Source: Polaribacter sp. MED152
GTDB taxonomy: Bacteria; Bacteroidota; Bacteroidia; Flavobacteriales; Flavobacteriaceae
Length of the DNA: 64,000 nt
NCBI RefSeq assembly: GCF_000152945.2
Contig: NC_020830.1
Coordinates: forward strand, 2,242,501-2,306,500
Direction of reading: 5' to 3'
Shown here: positions 1-7,949 of the stretch, piece after piece
Layout of the letters: each line of letters begins with the position of its first letter
How positions within the stretch are numbered: position 1 is the first letter of the stretch
Notes under the pieces: model-generated
Told to the model about the DNA's origin: nothing
Databases searched by the model: none
The model's input: only the letters and a program-made list of their open reading frames with translations
Translations under genes and position numbers: made by a program

Positions 1-24
1 ACGCATCTAAAATATAAGAAACTA

Positions 25-441
25 TTAAAAATTACTGATTCGAATTGAAGAGCCATTTTTTGTAACTCTGTATTCAATTGCTGGGCAATCGAAACCATCT
101 TTTTGAGGTGCACCACCAAAATCAACGCTATACGTGCCATCATCACAAGAACATTTAAGTAACCTGTTTTCAAAAATCATTGGAGTTGTGCAGTCATTGC
201 TTGGGCAAAAACGATCAAAAGCAACAAAATCGGTACCGTTTTTATTGAATAATAGAATGCCTTTATTACCACCTGCAAGTTCTGCAAAACCTCCTGGGGT
301 TTGTGCATTTATTAAGCTTGGGTTGTTTAAATCTGTTACCACACTTACATTAAAAGATCTAATACAATTGGCTAAATTGGTTGTATCTGAGCAATTTAGA
401 AGTAAACTAAAAAGAAGTAAACAAGCTGTTTTTTTAATCAT
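25..441 (-). CDS. Rieske-like lipoprotein with altered cluster ligands
   Basis: Small secreted lipoprotein of 138 aa. I use the ATG at 441, which gives a clean type II signal peptide (hydrophobic stretch, then LLNC with the lipidated Cys at 17). An upstream in-frame TTG at 474 would only add a tail before the signal. Residues 50-126 look like a Rieske [2Fe-2S] fold: an FDRFCP segment at 75-80, a second Cys cluster KCSCDDG at 96-102, then a GG-P turn. In a true Rieske protein the ligands are C-x-H and C-x-x-H. Here the His positions appear to be Ser81 and Asp100, so cluster binding of the usual kind is doubtful. Extra Cys residues (26, 79, 84, 97, 99, 119) could form disulfides. Function unknown. 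Confidence 0.75.
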   Translation of the reverse strand: MIKKTACLLLFSLLLNCSDTTNLANCIRSFNVSVVTDLNNPSLINAQTPGGFAELAGGNKGILLFNKNGTDFVAFDRFCPSNDCTTPMIFENRLLKCSCDDGTYSVDFGGAPQKDGFDCPAIEYRVTKNGSSIRISNF

Positions 442-627
442 AATAGATTCCTGTTTCTGTAAAAACGATGACAAGTTACAAATATTTTGTACATTTGTAG
501 TCTAATCTCATTCCTGAAAAGGCAATGAGATTTTTAAATTTACCTAAAAAGGTTTTTTAAATAATTATGTATGGTTTTCATTTGAAGATGTCTGATACAG
601 AAAACGATACACTAAACATATATTATA

Positions 628-1101
628 ATGAGCGATATTTCATATTATTCTCCTGAAGGATTAAAAAAATTAAAGGAAGAATTACACCAATTAGAACAAG
701 TAGAAAGACCTAGAGTTACTCAAGAAATTGCAGATGCAAGAGATAAAGGTGATTTGAGTGAAAATGCAGAATACCATGCAGCAAAAGAAGAGCAATCTCA
801 TTTAGAAACTAAAATTGCGAAACTTAAAAATGTAGTTGCTAATGCACGTATTTTAGATGAGAGCCAATTAGATACTTCTAAAATATTGATTCATTCTAAC
901 GTGAAAATTAAAAACACAGCTAATGGTATGGAATTTTCTTATAGATTGGTTGCAGATTCTGAAACTGATGTAAGAAATGGTAAATTATCTGTGAATTCTC
1001 CTATTGGTAAAGGTTTACTAGGTAAAGAAGTGGGCGAAATTGCAGAAATTCAGGTGCCAAGTGGAATAATGAAATTCGAAATTGTAGAAATTACTAGATA
1101 A
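628..1101 (+). CDS. greA: Transcription elongation factor GreA
   Basis: 157-aa GreA, the normal family length. It rescues backtracked RNA polymerase by stimulating transcript cleavage. Residues 1-75 form the N-terminal coiled coil, with the conserved acidic tip (DARDKGDLSENAEYHAAKEE, about 37-56) that reaches into the polymerase channel. The C-terminal FKBP-like domain follows, including the SPIGKGLLGK segment. The ATG at 628 gives the standard start. The gene stands alone and is followed by a strong hairpin terminator at 1125. Confidence 0.97.
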   Translation: MSDISYYSPEGLKKLKEELHQLEQVERPRVTQEIADARDKGDLSENAEYHAAKEEQSHLETKIAKLKNVVANARILDESQLDTSKILIHSNVKIKNTANGMEFSYRLVADSETDVRNGKLSVNSPIGKGLLGKEVGEIAEIQVPSGIMKFEIVEITR

Positions 1102-1124
1102 TTAGTAACTATAATGTATTTATA

Positions 1125-1164
1125 AATTCGGGTTTTGACGCAGTCAAAACCCGAATTCTTTTTT
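1125..1164 (+). terminator. Rho-independent terminator of greA
   Basis: Perfect 15-bp stem (1125-1139 with 1143-1157) closed by a 3-nt loop and followed by C plus six T. It lies 23 nt after the greA stop. Confidence 0.92.
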
Positions 1165-1205
1165 ATATTTACTTGATAGCAACAACCCAATATAAACTAA
1201 ATTGT

Positions 1206-1595
1206 ATGAGCATTTTTACCAAAATTATTAACGGAGAAATACCAAGCTATAAAGTTGCAGAAGATGATGATTTTATTGCTTTTTTAGATATTAATCCTAA
1301 TGCAAAAGGGCATACGTTAGTAGTTCCTAAAAAAGAGGAAAACAAAATTTTTGACTTGTCTAAAGACGAATACACTAAGCTTATGGATTTTTCATATAGA
1401 GTAGCAAAAGCATTAGAAAAAGCAATAGAATGTAAAAGAATTGGAATGAGTGTTATAGGTTTAGAGGTACCTCATGTACATGTGCATTTAATACCAATAA
1501 ATGAAATGGCAGATATGCAGTTTCAGCAAAAAACAAATCTTTCTTCAGAACAATTTGTAGAAATTGCAGCGACAATTGCTAGTAATTTTAAATAA
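1206..1595 (+). CDS. HIT family nucleotide hydrolase (HINT-like)
   Basis: 129-aa histidine-triad protein. The family hydrolyses nucleoside phosphoramidates and related adenylated compounds. The signature HVHVHL lies near the C-terminus, after the motif GHTLVVPKKE in the middle. The protein has the compact single-domain size of HINT/HinT proteins. I choose the ATG at 1206; an in-frame TTG at 1173 would add 11 residues that do not fit the family. An imperfect -7 box (TATATTTA) sits at about 1164. The exact substrate cannot be told from sequence. Confidence 0.9.
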   Translation: MSIFTKIINGEIPSYKVAEDDDFIAFLDINPNAKGHTLVVPKKEENKIFDLSKDEYTKLMDFSYRVAKALEKAIECKRIGMSVIGLEVPHVHVHLIPINEMADMQFQQKTNLSSEQFVEIAATIASNFK

Positions 1596-1624
1596 AGAGA
1601 TTTATTTTTAGAGAGGTACTCGTT

Positions 1625-2782
1625 TTATATTTTATCAATAATTATTTGAAAGCTAGTTCCTTTGTTTATTTCAGACTTTTTTACAAAGATTTTTCCTTTA
1701 TGATAATCTTCTATTATTCTTTTAGATAGAGATAAACCTAAGCCCCAACCTCTTTTTTTAGTGGTAAAACCTGGTTTAAAAATTTGTTTGAACAGCTTTT
1801 TAGACATTCCTTTTCCAGTATCTGAAACTGTAATTTTTACTTTCTTCTGCTTGTTTTCTATAGTAAGGTGTAAATCGCCTTTACCAAGCATAGCATCAAT
1901 AGCATTTTTAATCAAATTTTCTATAACCCAACCAAATAGCTCTGTATTTAAATTGGCAAAAATTTCTTTTTGGGATGATGAGAAAGAGAACGAAATTTGC
2001 TTAGAACTTCTAGATTCTAAATAATCAAAAGCTTGCTTTGTAACCTCTACTATATCTTCTTTTTTTAGTTCAGGTACAGAACCAATTTTAGAAAATCTGT
2101 TAGCAATGGTATTTAATCTGTGAACATCTTTTTCTATTTCAACAATATAAGTCTCATCTACATTTTCCATTTTTAAAATAGAAATCCAACCTAAGAGAGA
2201 TGATAAAGGTGTACCTATTTGATGCGCTGTTTCTTTAGCCATTCCTGTCCATAATTTGTTGGTTTCAGAAACTTTATTTGTTTTGTAGAACAAGTAAATA
2301 ATAGCTAGGAAAAGCACAAGAATTAGCAAAAGCGCTAAAGGATAGTAGGTAAGTTTATTTAACAAATCTGAATCTCTATAATAGATATAATCTGTTTTAC
2401 CCAAATAATCAACCTTAATCGGTTGATTTTGACTTTTCATGATTTGCAATTGTTCCTCTAAATATTCAGGATCATTTTCTTTTTTTGGGTCTAAATTATT
2501 AGAGCCTTTAATTTTACCATCATCACCAACTAAAATAAAAGGGATATCTTTTGTTTTACTAATAATACTTAAAGGAAGGTTAGAAATATTCTGATCAAGG
2601 TCTGCCAAGCTTTCTGTGTTTAGCTCTTTTATGGCCTCACCATGAATTTCCATTTTTGCTCTTTCAGCCTGTTTAAATTTTTGAAAAAAACGATAGGTAT
2701 TCCAAAGAATTAAAGTTACAATTACTAAAGATACAAATAGCGTAATTCGTTTAAATAAAAGGGTGTTAGAGAATAATTTCAT
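1625..2782 (-). CDS. Orphan membrane sensor histidine kinase
   Basis: 385-aa sensor kinase. Two transmembrane helices (about 5-28 and 145-166) bracket a periplasmic sensor region of about 115 aa. The H-box (AKETAHQIGTPLSSLLGW, phospho-acceptor His187) is followed by an N-box (ENLIKNAIDAM), G1 (SDTGKGM), F-box and G2 (GWGLGLSL), so the catalytic core is complete. The HQIGTPLS variant is common in Bacteroidota kinases. No response regulator lies beside it, so its partner is unknown. Start: the ATG at 2782 rather than a TTG at 2791. A perfect TATATTTG box ends 6 nt upstream of the ATG. Confidence 0.92.
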   Translation of the reverse strand: MKLFSNTLLFKRITLFVSLVIVTLILWNTYRFFQKFKQAERAKMEIHGEAIKELNTESLADLDQNISNLPLSIISKTKDIPFILVGDDGKIKGSNNLDPKKENDPEYLEEQLQIMKSQNQPIKVDYLGKTDYIYYRDSDLLNKLTYYPLALLLILVLFLAIIYLFYKTNKVSETNKLWTGMAKETAHQIGTPLSSLLGWISILKMENVDETYIVEIEKDVHRLNTIANRFSKIGSVPELKKEDIVEVTKQAFDYLESRSSKQISFSFSSSQKEIFANLNTELFGWVIENLIKNAIDAMLGKGDLHLTIENKQKKVKITVSDTGKGMSKKLFKQIFKPGFTTKKRGWGLGLSLSKRIIEDYHKGKIFVKKSEINKGTSFQIIIDKI

Positions 2783-2860
2783 TAAAAACAAATATAAGGT
2801 TTCTACAATATAACTCCTTTCAAGATTAGATAGTATCTTTACAAGACTAAAATTTATATT

Positions 2861-3721
2861 ATGCTTTCTATTGATCCAAAAGAAATTACAACAGGTAAAT
2901 TACATGGGTATTTATTGGGCGCAATTGCACCAAGACCAATAGCTTTTGCAAGTACTGTAGATGCAGATGGTAATCCTAATTTATCACCTTACAGTTTTTT
3001 TAATGTTTTTAGTTCTAACCCACCAACTATTATTTTTTCACCTGCAAGAAGGGTTAGAGATAATACCATAAAACATACCTTAGAAAATGCTGAAGCTACT
3101 AGAGAAGTAGTAATTAATGTAGTAAATTTTGATATAGTGCAGCAAATGTCTTTGAGTAGCACAGAATATGCAAAAGGAGTGAATGAGTTTGATAAAGCTG
3201 GTTTTACCATGTTAAAATCGGATGTTGTAAAACCATTTAGAGTAGCAGAATCTCCAGTGCAATTTGAATGTAAAGTAAAGGATATTATTTACACTGGTAC
3301 AGAAGGTGGTGCAGGTAATTTAATTATTTGTGAAGTGGTTAAATTACACGTTTCTGAAGCGGTTTTGGCAGAAGATGGTTCTATAGATCAACATAAAATA
3401 GATTTAGTTGCAAGAGCAGGAGGTAGCTATTATTCTAGAGCTAGAGATGGTTTTTTCGAAATTCCGAAACCAATAGCAACCTTAGGTATTGGTGTAGATG
3501 CAATACCTTCTGAAATACGAAATAGTACAGTTTTAACAGGTAATAATTTAGGTATGTTAGGTAATGTAGAGCAATTACCAGATGCTATAACTGTTGATAA
3601 CTTTAGCAAAGAACATCCAGAATTTATTGGGTTAGAAACTGTAAAAAAACATACATTTGCTCAGGAGTTTTTAAGTAAAAATGATGTAGAAAGTGCTTGG
3701 AAAGTACTTTTATTAAAATAA
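2861..3721 (+). CDS. Flavin reductase-like FMN-binding split-barrel protein
   Basis: 286-aa protein of the flavin reductase-like family (flavoredoxin type). The N-terminal 170 residues form the FMN-binding split barrel: GAIAPRPIAFASTVD (21-35), NLSPYSFFNVFSSNPP (39-54), then SPARRVRDNT. Known members reduce flavins or act as FMN carriers; the substrate here is open. The C-terminal 100 residues are an extension typical of the Bacteroidota/proteobacterial subgroup. It is followed 5 nt later by the DUF3127 gene, with which it is probably co-transcribed. A near-consensus -7 box (TATCTTTA) sits at 2833-2840. Confidence 0.88.
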   Translation: MLSIDPKEITTGKLHGYLLGAIAPRPIAFASTVDADGNPNLSPYSFFNVFSSNPPTIIFSPARRVRDNTIKHTLENAEATREVVINVVNFDIVQQMSLSSTEYAKGVNEFDKAGFTMLKSDVVKPFRVAESPVQFECKVKDIIYTGTEGGAGNLIICEVVKLHVSEAVLAEDGSIDQHKIDLVARAGGSYYSRARDGFFEIPKPIATLGIGVDAIPSEIRNSTVLTGNNLGMLGNVEQLPDAITVDNFSKEHPEFIGLETVKKHTFAQEFLSKNDVESAWKVLLLK

Positions 3722-3726
3722 GTATT

Positions 3727-4095
3727 ATGGAAGTTATTGGTAAAATAAAATTAATTGGAGACGTACAAACATTTGGTGCAAACGGATTTAGAAAAAGAGA
3801 TGTAGTTGTAACTACAGATGATCAATATCCGCAAATGATTAGTGTAGAATTTCATCAAGATAAAACAGATTTGTTAAACAATTACAATGTTGGGCAAGAT
3901 GTAAAAATCTCTATTAATTTAAGAGGTAGAGAATGGATTAATCCTCAAGGAGAAGCAAAGTATTTTAATTCTATTGTAGGTTGGAGAATTGAAAACTTAT
4001 CTTCAGCACCACAAGCAGGTAATTTACCTCCTGTAGATCAATTTGAGCCAGCAAGTAATGTTTCTAACGATGAACCAGATGATTTACCTTTCTAG
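3727..4095 (+). CDS. DUF3127 OB-fold-like protein with SSB-type acidic tail
   Basis: 122-aa protein recognised as DUF3127, a Bacteroidota family with a short beta-rich (OB-fold-like) body. Residues 1-90 have the alternating beta pattern (IGKIKLIGD, VVVTTDDQYPQMISVEF, VKISINLRGREW). A disordered Pro/Asn/Asp linker follows and the protein ends in DEPDDLPF. That tail resembles the DDDIPF tip by which single-stranded DNA-binding protein recruits repair partners. I infer a possible ssDNA or SSB-network role; this is not proven. I use the ATG at 3727 (5 nt after the previous stop); the longer reading frame from 3697 would overlap the upstream gene. Confidence 0.85.
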   Translation: MEVIGKIKLIGDVQTFGANGFRKRDVVVTTDDQYPQMISVEFHQDKTDLLNNYNVGQDVKISINLRGREWINPQGEAKYFNSIVGWRIENLSSAPQAGNLPPVDQFEPASNVSNDEPDDLPF

Positions 4096-4137
4096 ATAAT
4101 TAGAGTTTAAGAAAGTTAAATTTTTAGATAAAAATAT

Positions 4138-4173
4138 AAAAGAGAGCATCCATTAAATGAATGCTCTCTTTTT
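4138..4173 (+). terminator. Bidirectional terminator between convergent genes
   Basis: A 12-bp stem (about 4138-4149 with 4161-4172) with A-tract before and T-tract after. It lies between the DUF3127 gene (plus) and the DUF1456 gene (minus), so it can serve both strands. Confidence 0.85.
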
Positions 4174-4229
4174 ATTTATAGCTTCTCAAGTTTGATTCTA
4201 AAAAACAGTTTAAATGTCTAAAGCTAAAC

Positions 4230-4478
4230 CTATTTTTTTTCTTCTTTTTTCTTGGGCATTGGGCCTCTTAAATGAATAATTAATCCGTTTAAAAAATTGC
4301 GCAAAAATTGATCTCCACATTCTACATACTTAGGATGATCTTCTTTTCTGAAAATTGCACCTAATTCGCCCTTAGTTACTTTAAAATCTACCAAAGCACA
4401 AATATCAATAATATCTGTATCTCTTAATTTATGAGCAACTCTTAGTTTCTTAAAAATATCGTTATTTGTTAATCCCAT
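4230..4478 (-). CDS. DUF1456 family protein (YehS-like, single repeat)
   Basis: 82-aa protein matching DUF1456: NNDIFKKLRVAHKLRDTDII, then the motif KVTKGELGAIFRKEDHPKYV and FLNGLIIHLRGP. The enterobacterial homologue YehS has two such repeats (about 155 aa); here there is one plus a lysine-rich tail. The function of the family is unknown. It sits 17 nt downstream of the VTT membrane protein, but a perfect TACCTTTG -7 box (4483-4490) ends 4 nt before its ATG, so it may have its own, leaderless transcript. Confidence 0.85.
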   Translation of the reverse strand: MGLTNNDIFKKLRVAHKLRDTDIIDICALVDFKVTKGELGAIFRKEDHPKYVECGDQFLRNFLNGLIIHLRGPMPKKKEEKK

Positions 4479-4495
4479 GCAACAAAGGTAAGGTT

Positions 4496-5122
4496 TTAAT
4501 GTACCACTTTAAAAATTGCCCAGCCATAAATAGCATATCTAGCTAGCCTAAATAAACCAAAGAAAACAACATTTTTAAAAGGATATTTAATCATCCCAGC
4601 TGTTAAACAAGCTATTGCAAAAGGTAAAGGTAATAGTGCACCTACAAGAATTAATACTCCACCCCATTTTTGGATGTTTTGTAAACTTTTAGCCATTTTT
4701 ACTTCTAAATACAGCCTAACCTTTTCTATTTTAGAAATGTATTTACCAATAAAATAAGAAATTAAACCACCACAATAAGAAAGTACTGCTAAAATAGATA
4801 GGTTTAAAATAGGGTCATCTGTTTTTTTTGTCCAAGCAATAAATATTTCTGGCGGAATTAAACCTAATAAACTCTCAGATAAGAAAAACGTAGCTAAAAC
4901 ACTTCCTCTAGAGAACGTTTCTGTAAAGTGACGTAAACCATCATTTATATTGTAAACATATCTGTTAAATAGAAAAATTAGAAGAATTACACCTAAAATA
5001 GGAAGAATTGCACTCTTTAAATTTCTACCAACAAAAGAATAAAAACCAGTTCTCTCATAATATTTATGAGTCAACTTAAAAATTTTTCTTTTGGATTTTT
5101 GTCTCTTTTTTCTTTTTATCAT
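4496..5122 (-). CDS. VTT/DedA-like integral membrane protein (YqaA type)
   Basis: 208-aa membrane protein with a very basic N-terminus (KRKKRQKSKRK) and about five hydrophobic segments. The pattern (SESLLGLIPPEIFIAWT, then SYFIGKYI, then GGVLILVGALLPLPFAIACL) is that of the VTT/SNARE-associated family, some members of which move lipids across membranes. Bacteroidota homologues are often mislabelled short-chain dehydrogenase; there is no Rossmann motif. A perfect TATTTTTG box lies at 5153-5160, about 26 nt from a purine-rich leader. Confidence 0.85.
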   Translation of the reverse strand: MIKRKKRQKSKRKIFKLTHKYYERTGFYSFVGRNLKSAILPILGVILLIFLFNRYVYNINDGLRHFTETFSRGSVLATFFLSESLLGLIPPEIFIAWTKKTDDPILNLSILAVLSYCGGLISYFIGKYISKIEKVRLYLEVKMAKSLQNIQKWGGVLILVGALLPLPFAIACLTAGMIKYPFKNVVFFGLFRLARYAIYGWAIFKVVH

Positions 5123-5246
5123 TTATATCTTTCCTCTCTTCAAAACAGTTTGCAAAAATAATGCAATAATCTCTAAATTTTAAGTTAAAATGAAAATTAA
5201 AGCATTCCTTTGTAAATAGTAAATTAGTAATAATTAGATTTTTAAG

Positions 5247-5879
5247 ATGATTTGGCTTTCTGATAAAATTGAATTTCCTGATTATGCATACACTACCAAA
5301 GATGGTATTATAGCTTTGGGTGGAGATTTATCTGCTGAACGATTAATTTTCGCCTATGAAAATGGCATTTTTCCTTGGTTTTCTGAAGATGAACCAATTG
5401 TTTGGTATTGCCCTTTAAAAAGAATGGTTTTGTATCCAGACCATTTGCGAATTTCAAAATCGATGCGAAGACTAATTAACAAGGGCACATTTACAATTAC
5501 TGAAAACAAGAACTTTGAAGAGGTTATTTACAACTGTAAAAATATTGATAGGAATGATGGTTTAGGCACATGGATTACTAATGAAATGGAGCAAGCTTAC
5601 ATCAATTTACATAAAAAAGGTATTGCAAAATCTATAGAAGTTTGGCAAAATGATGTTTTAGTTGGTGGTTTATATGGTTTAGAAATTAATGATATTTTTT
5701 GTGGAGAAAGTATGTTTAGTAAAGTATCTAATGCTTCTAAAATAGCCTTTATTTATTTGGTAAAAAAGAGTAGTTATAAGTTAATTGATTGCCAAGTTTA
5801 CAATTCTCATTTAGCAAGTTTAGGAGCAAAAGAAATTGAAAGAGCTACTTTTTTAAAGGTTTTAAAAAATTTAGACTAA
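5247..5879 (+). CDS. aat: Leucyl/phenylalanyl-tRNA--protein transferase
   Basis: 210-aa Aat, which transfers Leu or Phe from tRNA to N-terminal Arg/Lys of proteins and marks them for ClpS/ClpAP degradation (N-degron pathway). Family motifs are clear: GGDLSAERLIFAYENGIFPW (26-45), WYCPLKRMVL, TWITNEMEQAY, GGLYG and GESMFSKVSNASKIA. The length is normal. The ATG at 5247 starts at the usual position (IWLSDKIEFPD). The gene is monocistronic or may run into the next small membrane gene, 59 nt away. Confidence 0.95.
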   Translation: MIWLSDKIEFPDYAYTTKDGIIALGGDLSAERLIFAYENGIFPWFSEDEPIVWYCPLKRMVLYPDHLRISKSMRRLINKGTFTITENKNFEEVIYNCKNIDRNDGLGTWITNEMEQAYINLHKKGIAKSIEVWQNDVLVGGLYGLEINDIFCGESMFSKVSNASKIAFIYLVKKSSYKLIDCQVYNSHLASLGAKEIERATFLKVLKNLD

Positions 5880-5938
5880 TTTTTAAATTTCAATTATTTA
5901 TTAAAATTAATTACATTGCAATATCAATACGCCTAAAA

Positions 5939-6283
5939 ATGAATACTTTTTTAAAAATCTTGTTAACGGCTTTGGCTGTTATTTTACTGTCTAATATTTT
6001 ACCTGGAGTATCAATTTCAGGATATTTATCTGCCATTATTGTAGCCATTGTAATTGCCTTGCTAAATATGTTTGTCAGACCTTTATTAGTGTTTTTTACA
6101 TTACCAGCAACCTTAGTAACTTTTGGGCTCTTCTTGTTTGTGATTAATGCAATTATAATTCTTTTAGCAGATAAGTTGGTAGATGGTTTTTCTGTATCAG
6201 GCTTTTTTGCTGCGCTGTTTTTTAGTATTCTGTTATCTATTTTTAGATCGTTCTTATTTTCATTATTTAAAGAGAAACAATAA
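5939..6283 (+). CDS. Phage-holin-family-like small membrane protein (YvlD type)
   Basis: 114-aa very hydrophobic protein with four predicted membrane helices and a short basic tail. The spacing and motifs (ILPGVSISGYLSAIIVAI, LLNMFVRPLLVFFTLPATLVTFGLF) match the Phage_holin_4_2/YvlD family, which is widespread on bacterial chromosomes. Despite the family name nothing nearby is phage-like. Function unknown. It ends 2 nt before the stop of the convergent flavoprotein gene, so no terminator fits between them. Confidence 0.88.
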   Translation: MNTFLKILLTALAVILLSNILPGVSISGYLSAIIVAIVIALLNMFVRPLLVFFTLPATLVTFGLFLFVINAIIILLADKLVDGFSVSGFFAALFFSILLSIFRSFLFSLFKEKQ

Positions 6284-6285
6284 AC

Positions 6286-7914
6286 TTAAAATTCACTTAA
6301 AAAAGTATGAATTTGGCTCACAGCCATAGAACCTTCTCCAACTGCAGAAGCAACTCGTTTTACTGAACCTTTTCTAACATCACCTACAGCAAATATACCA
6401 GGAATACTAGCCTCTAAAGATTGTGGTTCACGTTTTTTGTAAATGTCGCAATCTGTCAAGTTTTCTTTAATAAGAAGTTCTCCTGTACAGATAAAACCTT
6501 TTTTGTCTGTAACAACAATATCATTCAACCAAACTGTATTTGGTGCAGCACCTATAAAAGAAAATAAGTTTGAGGTTTCTAATTCAGATTTCTCGGTTTT
6601 ATTAGTAGTCAATGTTATTTTTTCTAAATGATGATCTCCAAATAAATTCGTTACTTCTGTATTTATATGCACATCAATAACTTCAGAAGCGTTAATTCTT
6701 TGTACTAAATAATCGCTCATTTTAGCACCTAAATCATCACCTCTAATAATTACATGCACTTTTTTTGCTGTTTTAGATAAAAACATGGCTGCTTGTCCTG
6801 CAGAATTTCCACCACCAACAATTACAACATCTTGGTTTGCACAGTTTGAAACATCCATACCAGTTGCAGAATAATAAATTCCACAACCTTCAAAATCTTG
6901 AACATTATCTATAGGCAGTTTTCTGTAAGCAGCACCAGTTGCAATAAGTAATGCTTTAGACTTTATTAGTTTACCATTAGTTGCACAAACTGTAAAATGA
7001 TTTTTATTGTACTCTAAACTTTGGGCTCTGTGAGGAATAGATATATTACAGCCAAATTTTTGAGCTTGTATATATGCTCTATTGGCTAATTCACTGCCAG
7101 AAATTCCTGTAGGAAAACCTAAATAGTTCTCAATTTTAGAACTTTTTCCTGCTTGTCCTCCAGGAGCTTCACTATCAATAGTAACCACACTTAAACCTTC
7201 TGAGGCAGCATAAACACTTGCAGCTAAACCAGATGGTCCAGCTCCGATTACTAAAACATCAAAAATTTTATCTTCAAAATCCATTAAAACACCACTATAA
7301 GTAGCAAGTTGTTCTATAGACGGATTTTTACATATTTTAGAGTTTCTATTAATTAGAAAAGGCAAATCGCTTTCAGACAAATTAAAATATTCTAATAAGT
7401 CTTTGGCTTCTTCTTTGGTATCGATATCAATAAAATTGTACCAAATGTGGTTTTTCTCCAAGAAATCTCTAATAGAATAAGTTTCAGTTGAGTTCCCTGA
7501 ACCAACCAACTTTAAACCACCAGAAATTTCATTTAAAACGGTTTCTTGCCTTAGCAGAAATGCATCTAACAACACATCACTTAAATCACTGTTTTTTCTA
7601 ATTGCTTCTTTAAGTTGATCAGATTTAATTCGTAAAATTTTAGTGCCTTTTACAGCAATTGCATCAAACTGAGCTGCTCTATGTGAAAGCATTCCACTAT
7701 CTCCAGTAAATTCATATTTTTTATGAACTACGATATCTTCATCATTATACGCATCGTAAATACGTACTTTACCTTCTAGAATAACAAAAAAATCGTACTG
7801 TTTATCACCTGAAGCAAACAAAGTACATTCTTCTTTGCAGGTTTCTTTTGTGCCAAATTGTTCTAATTTCTTAATCTGGTTGTAACTTAATTCTGGAAAT
7901 CTTGAATCTTTCAT
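6286..7914 (-). CDS. cNMP-binding-domain thioredoxin-reductase-like flavoprotein
   Basis: 542-aa three-part protein. Residues 10-130 form a cyclic-nucleotide-binding beta-roll. Residues 140-210 resemble a glutaredoxin/thioredoxin fold (LPFLINR as the cis-Pro strand) without a CxxC. Residues 218-540 are a thioredoxin-reductase-like core with the FAD motif GAGPSG (224-229), GGQAG, the NADPH motif GGGNSAGQAA (367-376) and the C-terminal GIFAVGDVRKGSVKRVASAVGEGS. Where classical reductases carry CATC, this one reads SATG (349-352), so it cannot use the usual disulfide relay. It may be an NAD(P)H oxidase/peroxidase-like enzyme controlled by a nucleotide; this is inference. A perfect TATATTTG box ends 5 nt before the ATG. 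Confidence 0.9.
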   Translation of the reverse strand: MKDSRFPELSYNQIKKLEQFGTKETCKEECTLFASGDKQYDFFVILEGKVRIYDAYNDEDIVVHKKYEFTGDSGMLSHRAAQFDAIAVKGTKILRIKSDQLKEAIRKNSDLSDVLLDAFLLRQETVLNEISGGLKLVGSGNSTETYSIRDFLEKNHIWYNFIDIDTKEEAKDLLEYFNLSESDLPFLINRNSKICKNPSIEQLATYSGVLMDFEDKIFDVLVIGAGPSGLAASVYAASEGLSVVTIDSEAPGGQAGKSSKIENYLGFPTGISGSELANRAYIQAQKFGCNISIPHRAQSLEYNKNHFTVCATNGKLIKSKALLIATGAAYRKLPIDNVQDFEGCGIYYSATGMDVSNCANQDVVIVGGGNSAGQAAMFLSKTAKKVHVIIRGDDLGAKMSDYLVQRINASEVIDVHINTEVTNLFGDHHLEKITLTTNKTEKSELETSNLFSFIGAAPNTVWLNDIVVTDKKGFICTGELLIKENLTDCDIYKKREPQSLEASIPGIFAVGDVRKGSVKRVASAVGEGSMAVSQIHTFLSEF

Positions 7915-7949
7915 ATTACCAAATATATAGAATTTGATAATGAATTATG

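Noticed and set aside
5210..5242. TTG and TAGATTTT upstream of aat as a promoter
   Set aside because: The -7 box has a mismatch and the start of transcription would fall inside the aat start codon; not as strong as the exact boxes.
5939..6283. Phage holin as a sign of a prophage
   Set aside because: The family is common on chromosomes and no other phage-like gene is present.
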